Assembly: GCA_963931255.1 (NCBI GenBank)
Contig: OZ006972.1
Coordinates: 372,001-436,000, forward strand
DNA: 64,000 bases
Reading direction: 5' to 3'
Source of the DNA: CALUVN01 sp944323595
GTDB lineage: Bacteria > Cyanobacteriota > Vampirovibrionia > Gastranaerophilales > Gastranaerophilaceae
Below, in pieces: positions 59,092 to 64,000 of the stretch. The notes beneath the pieces were generated by a model that worked only from the letters and a program-made list of their open reading frames with translations, was not told where the DNA came from and ran no database searches. Position numbers and translations under genes: made by a program. The stretch's first letter is position 1, and each line of letters opens with the position of its first letter.

Positions 59092-61743
59092 CTATTTTAA
59101 TGATTCAATAAGTTGATTTATAGCACCGGACTGAATATTAATCTCTTCGATACGGGCTTTAGTTTGTTCTATCAAATCTTTTGGCGCATTTGCTACGAAC
59201 TTAGGGTTATTAATCCTGCCTTCCAGAGATTTCTTCTCGCCTGTAAGTTTATCCAGTTTCTTTTGCTGGCGTGCTATTTCTTCATTAAAATCAATAAGAT
59301 TTTCCAGAGGAATAACTATCGTTGAAGCTGAAACAACTGCATTTGCAGACTTTTTAGGCGCAGGTGCATTTTTATCCGCATAAGTTATATTTTCAACTCT
59401 AGCCATACGTTTTACGTAAGATTCAATTTCTTCAAATGTAGCCTTTTCAGATTTATCCGCACGGATTTCAATATCAAATTTCAAAGAATGTGATATATTA
59501 AAACTTTGACGGACATTTCTCAGGGATTTTATTGTTTCAAATACAAGTTCCATTTCCTCTGCTTCTTTAGGGAATGAATATTTGTCTGAATATTGAGGGA
59601 AATCTGCAAGCATTATAGCTTTAAATTCAGATTTTTTAGGAATTAACTGCCAGACGCGTTCTGTGATATGCGGCATAATCGGATGTAACATTCTTAAAGC
59701 CATATCAAGAACATATCTCAAGACACGCTGGGTATTAGCTTTCATTTCAGAATCCTGCAGCTGAATTTTAGCAATTTCAACATACCAGTCACAATATGAA
59801 TTCCAGAAGAAATCATAGAGGATGTGAGCGGTTTCGCCAATTCTGTAGTTTTTAATATTTTCATTAATTTCTCTGGCTGTAGTATTCAATTTATCCAGAA
59901 TCCATTTGTCAGCAATTGTCAATGATGACATATCAATATCATTATTATCAACACCCTCAAGGTTCATTAATACAAATCTTGAAGCATTCCAGATTTTATT
60001 AGCAAAGTTTCTGCCATACTCAAATCTTTCATCGCTGATTTTAATATCCTGACCGCCGTATGTGCAAAGAGATGTCATTGTAAATCTCAAAGCATCACAG
60101 CCGTATTTATCAATAATTTGAACAGGGTCAATTGTGTTGCCTTTGGATTTAGACATTTTTTGACCTTTTTCGTCACGAATAAGTCCGTGAATATAAACTG
60201 TCGGGAACGGAGCTTTTTTCGTAAATTCCAGACCCATTGTAATCATTCTTGCAACCCAGAAGAAGATAATATCAAAACCAGTTACAAGAACAGAAGTCGG
60301 GTAGAATTTTTTGTAATCTTCGGCTTCGGTATCAGGCCAGCCCAGAGTTGAAAACGGCCATAAACCGGAAGAAAACCAGGTATCAAGAACATCACTGTCC
60401 TGAGTATAATTAGCAGGATCAGGATTTTCTTTAGCAACAACCATCTCACCTGTCACATTGTGATAGTATGCAGGGATTTGATGCCCCCACCATAATTGTC
60501 TGGAAATACACCAGTCGCGAATATTTTCCATCCAGCCGAGGTAGTTCTTTTCCCAGCGTTCCGGAACAAATTTTATTCTGCCATCTTTAACTGCTGCAAT
60601 AGCTTCTTTAGCAAGCGGTTCCATTTTAACAAACCACTGTTCTGACAAAAGCGGTTCAATAGTGGTATTGCAGCGCTGGCATTTGCCGACGTTATGTTCG
60701 TGGTCACGTGTTCTCAGGAGGAATTTTTCATAACTCAGCATGCCGAGAATTTTTTCACGCGCTTCGTATCTATCCAGACCGTGAAGTGATGGCGGAACTT
60801 CTCCGCAAGCTTTCATTTTTCCTTCTTCATCAATAACCCAGATAGGTTTAAGGTTATGACGTTTACCAACTTCAAAGTCGTTTGGATCGTGTGCCGGCGT
60901 GATTTTAACAGCACCTGTACCGAAAGATTTATCTACATATTCATCGGCAATAATCGGAATTTCTCTGCCGGAAAGCGGAATGACTACAGTTTTACCGATA
61001 AGTTCACTGTATTTATGGTCTGACGGGTGAACAGCAATAGCAACATCACCAAAAATAGTTTCAGGACGGGTTGTTGCAACAATAATTGCACCGTGTTCAC
61101 CTTTAACAGGATAAGAAATTTCCCACATGTGTCCCTGTTCTGTTTCGTACTCGGTTTCAACATCGGAAATTGCGCTCTTGCAGCGCGGGCACCAGTTTAC
61201 AATATATGCACCTTTATAGATAAGTCCTTTTTCGTATAATTTAACAAATACTTCTTTAACAGCTTTAGAGCGTTCTTCGTCAAAGGTAAAACACTCTCTT
61301 GAACGGTCAAAAGAGGCACCAAGACGCTTACACTGGTCTAAGATTGCGCTTTTATGTTCATTAGTCCATTTCCAGGTTTCTTTGAGGAATTCTTCCCTGC
61401 CCAAATCGTAACGTGAAAGCCCTTTAGCGCGCAATTGTTTTTCAACAACATTCTGTGTTGCAATACCTGCATGGTCTGTTCCCGGAACCCAGAGTGCCTC
61501 GTAGCCTGCCATTCTGTGATAGCGGATTAAAATATCCTGCAAAGTTTCATCCAAAGCGTGCCCCATGTGAAGAACACCGGTAACGTTTGGTGGCGGAATT
61601 ACAATAGAATAAGGAGGTTTAGGACTTTTGGCATCAGCCTTAAAAAATCCGTTATCTTCCCAGAATTTGTAAATTTCCGCCTCTGTTTCCGCAGGATTAT
61701 AAACCGTAGGTAAATCTTCTATCTTGCAAGCAGTATCTGTCAT
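59092..61743 (-). CDS. valS: valyl-tRNA synthetase
   Basis: An 883-residue class I synthetase: PPPNVTGVLHMGHALDETLQD (HIGH motif HMGH), GTDHAGIATQNVVEKQL, the editing domain (VATTRPETIFGDVAIAVHP), CRCNTTIEPLLSEQWFV, KMSKSKGNTIDP (KMSKS loop) and the C-terminal anticodon and coiled-coil arms (EEIARQQKKLDKLTGEKKSLEGR). It charges tRNA-Val and edits Thr. Length and order of parts are normal. Confidence 0.97.
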   Translation of the reverse strand: MTDTACKIEDLPTVYNPAETEAEIYKFWEDNGFFKADAKSPKPPYSIVIPPPNVTGVLHMGHALDETLQDILIRYHRMAGYEALWVPGTDHAGIATQNVVEKQLRAKGLSRYDLGREEFLKETWKWTNEHKSAILDQCKRLGASFDRSRECFTFDEERSKAVKEVFVKLYEKGLIYKGAYIVNWCPRCKSAISDVETEYETEQGHMWEISYPVKGEHGAIIVATTRPETIFGDVAIAVHPSDHKYSELIGKTVVIPLSGREIPIIADEYVDKSFGTGAVKITPAHDPNDFEVGKRHNLKPIWVIDEEGKMKACGEVPPSLHGLDRYEAREKILGMLSYEKFLLRTRDHEHNVGKCQRCNTTIEPLLSEQWFVKMEPLAKEAIAAVKDGRIKFVPERWEKNYLGWMENIRDWCISRQLWWGHQIPAYYHNVTGEMVVAKENPDPANYTQDSDVLDTWFSSGLWPFSTLGWPDTEAEDYKKFYPTSVLVTGFDIIFFWVARMITMGLEFTKKAPFPTVYIHGLIRDEKGQKMSKSKGNTIDPVQIIDKYGCDALRFTMTSLCTYGGQDIKISDERFEYGRNFANKIWNASRFVLMNLEGVDNNDIDMSSLTIADKWILDKLNTTAREINENIKNYRIGETAHILYDFFWNSYCDWYVEIAKIQLQDSEMKANTQRVLRYVLDMALRMLHPIMPHITERVWQLIPKKSEFKAIMLADFPQYSDKYSFPKEAEEMELVFETIKSLRNVRQSFNISHSLKFDIEIRADKSEKATFEEIESYVKRMARVENITYADKNAPAPKKSANAVVSASTIVIPLENLIDFNEEIARQQKKLDKLTGEKKSLEGRINNPKFVANAPKDLIEQTKARIEEINIQSGAINQLIESLK

Positions 61744-61856
61744 ATTAAAAAATCCCTCTTTTTGTGTCTCAATAAGAATAACTTAGCACAAAAAAAGATT
61801 ATTTTCTACGATTCAAGATTACACTTAAATGTAACTGACCTTTTATTGTTTAAAAC

Positions 61857-61895
61857 AAAATACAGGCAAAATCTTAAAGATTAAGCCTGTATTTT
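61857..61895 (-). terminator. long terminator hairpin after the 61929 gene
   Basis: AAAATACAGGC (61857-61867) pairs with GCCTGTATTTT (61885-61895), and AATCTT/AAGATT inside the loop can extend the pairing. T-rich sequence follows on the minus strand. Confidence 0.75.
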
Positions 61896-61928
61896 GCAGC
61901 AATATACCGGTAGTCTTAACAGAAAAAA

Positions 61929-62891
61929 TTAGTTGAGACCTCTGTTTCTGAATTCTTCTTTTGAAATTTGTTCGCCATCAGGGGTATAGAACCATTGTTC
62001 TTTACCGTCAGGAGATGTTTTTACTTTATAACCGTCCGCCAGAACTTTTTCTGTTGCATTTACGTATGATTCTTTTAAAAGCTTGTTGTCATGTGAATAA
62101 GTTTTTGTTTTTTCGTCTCCACCGTACTTACCAGTTGTTACTCTGGTTCTGCCATTTTCAACTTTCTGCTCATCTCTGGAGTAAGTACCCTCAATGTTCT
62201 TTAAACTCATCTCACTATGCCCTGCAGTACCTGCTATAGTTCCGTCGTGCTCTCTTTTTTTAGGAGAAGCTCCGGCTGAAGATAATCGGGATACGCTATC
62301 CCCTTTGTTATAATCAACGACCAGGTCTCTATTGGCAAGAATTGTTCCGTCTGCATGGCGAATTGCTCCGCCGTTTATAACGTCTTCATCTTTTCCTCGA
62401 TTTGCAGCAACTTTTGTAAAACTACAGCCCATTACATTATATAAATCATCATTTTTAGTATCAGTAATCTTGGCGAAAGTTAAACCTGCAAAATCTATTG
62501 AACCGTCTTTATTTTTATTAACAGACGGATATGTCATAGAACCTTTTTTGCCTACTATTGGTGTCTGCAGAGGATATTCCACCACTGTACCGTCTGACAA
62601 TGTTGCAACATAAGTTACTTGTGTTGTAAATATGCCATTTGAATCTTTAACACGAGTTTCGCGAGTCTCAAGTTTTTTAAGTACACCGTCGCCAAAAACT
62701 ACACCGCCGGTTTTTGCTCCGGGAGCCTCCGGCTGGCTTTCAGCCGATGGAGGCTGTGACTGCGTCATTGCATTTTGAAGCTTTTTTGAATATATTTTCT
62801 TATTATCAGTTTTTACAACCTCGTTTGGGTCCTATGTTTTTACCGGTTCTTTCGTGTTCTCATTACCGCTTAAAGGTCCGATATGTGTCAT
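61929..62891 (-). CDS. hypothetical protein with in-frame TAG at codon 20
   Basis: The best ribosome binding site (AAAGGAGATTTAA) leads to an ATG at 62891 (MTHIGPLSGNENTKEP). That frame continues without shift into the long frame at 62768 but has a TAG at 62834-62832. Without it the protein would have 320 residues. The part after the stop can start at the ATG at 62768 (279 residues, MTQSQPPSAESQPEAPG) but has no ribosome binding site there. The protein is hydrophilic, with a Pro/Glu-rich start and beta-rich repeats such as HADGTILANRDLVVDYNKG, GKYGGDEKTKTYSHDNKLL and PDGKEQWFYTPDGEQISKEEF. No family recognised. Confidence 0.55.
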
Positions 62892-63248
62892 TTAAATCTC
62901 CTTTCATTAATTTGCTGCATTTTTTACACAGCTATCATCTTTTAACTTCACTCGTGTTTCGAAATCACTTATATTTCTTGAAAGTATTTTTCCGGAAAAT
63001 TATTGACACAACCGCATTGCATCCTATCCTATGAGGCAGTATAAGCGAATTTCAGCTGTTTAAAATTTATTTTTTACAAATCTTTACAATTGGATAATAT
63101 AAAAATTTTTAAGGCAATAAGTTCAGGGTGAGATATTAATGTAAATGGTTTCTCCAAATAAAAAGCCCTCTAAAAATTTTCATTATTTATATATATAAAG
63201 AGAGTTTTTTATCTCAGTCTGCGTATTTTGTTGCTCATAATCAGAGTG
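62892..63248. other. intergenic region between divergent units
   Basis: About 360 bp, A+T-rich. It must hold the promoter of the 61929 gene, which I cannot locate well. A weak CTCT/AGAG hairpin followed by TTTTTT lies near 63170-63210. No gene or known RNA seen. Confidence 0.4.
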
Positions 63249-63278
63249 ATACCATTTAGAAATTAAATATGGTATAAT
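63249..63278 (+). promoter_or_regulatory. HEPN/MNT promoter with inverted-repeat operator
   Basis: TGGTATAAT (63270-63278) is an extended -10 box. ATACCAT (63249-63255) and ATGGTAT (63269-63275) are inverted repeats, the second overlapping the -10. That arrangement suits repression by the encoded toxin-antitoxin proteins. Confidence 0.5.
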
Positions 63279-63301
63279 ATAGAAACAGATTGGAGATTAT
63301 T

Positions 63302-63709
63302 ATGAGTGAACTCCGTTGGAAACAACGATTTGAAAATTATAAGCTTGCACTTGAGAATATTAATGAAACTTATAATTACATAAAACATGACGGTTTAAAT
63401 AAAATCTACATAATGGCACTTATTCAAGCGTTTGAAATGGTTTTTGAACTTGCATGGAAAACTATGAAAGATTATCTTGAATATGAGGGGATAAAAACGG
63501 ATACGCCGCGGGAAACAATCAAAAATGCATTCTTACATAATCTAATATCCGACGGTGATTGCTGGATTGACATGCTTGAAGCAAGAAATAAAACCTCACA
63601 TACTTACAAAGAAGAATTTGCAAAATCTGTTGCGGATGAGATTATTCACAAATATTTGCCTGAATTAAACAATCTGGAAACAATCTTAGCGGAAAAACTC
63701 AATGGATAA
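63302..63709 (+). CDS. HEPN-type toxin / nucleotidyltransferase substrate-binding protein (HI0074 family)
   Basis: The ATG at 63302 with GGAG six bases upstream gives 135 residues (MSELRWKQRFENYKLALENI). It is all helical, with the HEPN RNase motif Rx4-6H visible as RNKTSHTY near residue 98 and FELAWKTMKDYLEYEG in the middle. Such proteins pair with MNT nucleotidyltransferases in toxin-antitoxin modules, in which MNT can AMPylate the HEPN tyrosine near the active site. The stop overlaps the MNT start by 8 bp. Confidence 0.9.
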   Translation: MSELRWKQRFENYKLALENINETYNYIKHDGLNKIYIMALIQAFEMVFELAWKTMKDYLEYEGIKTDTPRETIKNAFLHNLISDGDCWIDMLEARNKTSHTYKEEFAKSVADEIIHKYLPELNNLETILAEKLNG

Positions 63710-64000
63710 ATTTGGACTTTCTGATAAAACAATAAAAGTCATTACAGACTTATTAAAAAAATATAACCAAATTAATAAAGTCATTATCTTTGGTTCACGT
63801 GCCAGAGGAAATTTTAAGAATTCTTCGGATATAGATATGGCAATATGCGGCGAAAATATTGACTTCAAATTTATAAGACATATTTCAGCCGAACTTGACG
63901 AACTACCGACCCCATATAGCTTTGATGTACTGAATTATTCAGATGTTGAAAATAACGAAATAAAAACTAATATTGATAAAGACGGGGTAATTTTCTACCA
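63702..64000 (+). CDS. minimal nucleotidyltransferase (MNT antitoxin), cut by the window end
   Basis: From the ATG at 63702, 99 codons are open to the window edge. The fold signature GSRARGNFKNSSDIDMAI (GSxARG and the DxD metal pair) lies at residues about 30-47, and FDVLNYSDVENNEIKTNIDKDG follows. The family is about 100-110 residues, so only the last few are missing. It would neutralise the HEPN protein encoded just before it. Confidence 0.9.
   Translation, partial: MDKFGLSDKTIKVITDLLKKYNQINKVIIFGSRARGNFKNSSDIDMAICGENIDFKFIRHISAELDELPTPYSFDVLNYSDVENNEIKTNIDKDGVIFY

Noticed and set aside
62832..62834. TAG recoding as sense in this organism
   Set aside because: malQ ends at TAG at its expected length, so genome-wide reassignment is not supported.
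1..64000. CRISPR array, rRNA, tRNA, tmRNA or known riboswitch
   Set aside because: No regular spacer array, no rRNA-like sequence, and no recognisable tRNA or riboswitch core was found on either strand by eye.

Overview
The window looks like a chromosomal segment of a gut-type, non-photosynthetic relative of the Cyanobacteria (Melainabacteria/Vampirovibrionia, probably Gastranaerophilales). This rests on several signals read together: low G+C; the standard code with Shine-Dalgarno starts; pilin-like proteins with the leader FTLAEVLITLGIIGVVAALT; an atpD-atpC pair separated from the other ATP synthase genes, as in cyanobacteria; a complete minCDE set; and Gram-negative features (autotransporter, lipoprotein, GT9 transferase). 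Some flagellar-type export genes are present, but no motor or filament gene is seen. The taxon is an inference; no marker was compared with a database.

Layout. 1-9.4 kb: a ClC channel fragment, a matrixin-like protease and its decayed copy, a SEC-C protein, maf, a U32-like protein, a pilin-like protein with a divergent XRE regulator, a TPR/NHL protein and malQ. 9.5-12.0 kb: an 83-bp MITE-like repeat, then a remnant of a phage head module bracketed by 18-bp direct repeats. 12.1-20.4 kb: the S10/spc ribosomal protein operon from rpsJ to rpsH, all on the minus strand, cut off after rpsH where rplF would be expected. 20.5-25.5 kb: minCDE between two lytic transglycosylase-like genes. 25.6-28.6 kb: an NrtR-like regulator, secG, tcdA, an SDR and an HD hydrolase in one plus-strand run. 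28.7-36.5 kb: two lineage-type unknowns, a GT9 transferase, comM, a second pilin/XRE pair, a two-part chromate transporter, atpC-atpD and yidD. 36.7-43.5 kb: a lipoprotein, then fliE, fliF, an unrecognised gene in the fliG position, fliH and flhA. 43.5-49.2 kb: a repeat-rich island around a 4.3-kb autotransporter gene that is out of frame at a run of ten G. 49.2-53.6 kb: dCMP deaminase, two glycosyltransferases and a PurH-like protein lacking the IMP cyclohydrolase domain. 53.7-57.6 kb: small coiled-coil and secreted-looking proteins of unknown function. 57.8-64 kb: rpsA, valS, an unknown gene with an in-frame TAG, and a HEPN/MNT toxin-antitoxin pair running off the right edge.

How it fits together. 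Most of the window is housekeeping (translation, division-site selection, secretion, ATP synthesis, tRNA charging). The accessory content concerns the cell surface and mobile DNA: a phase-variable adhesin, pilin-like proteins next to their own putative regulators, an export apparatus with possible axial or secreted partners, glycosyltransferases, and at least four families of short dispersed repeats. The strongest candidates for new biology are the poly-G switch on the autotransporter, the reduced export cluster with its lineage-specific partners, the duplicated pilin/XRE modules, the PurH-like protein that has lost key residues, and the phage remnant carrying a putative toxin-like insert next to ribosomal genes.
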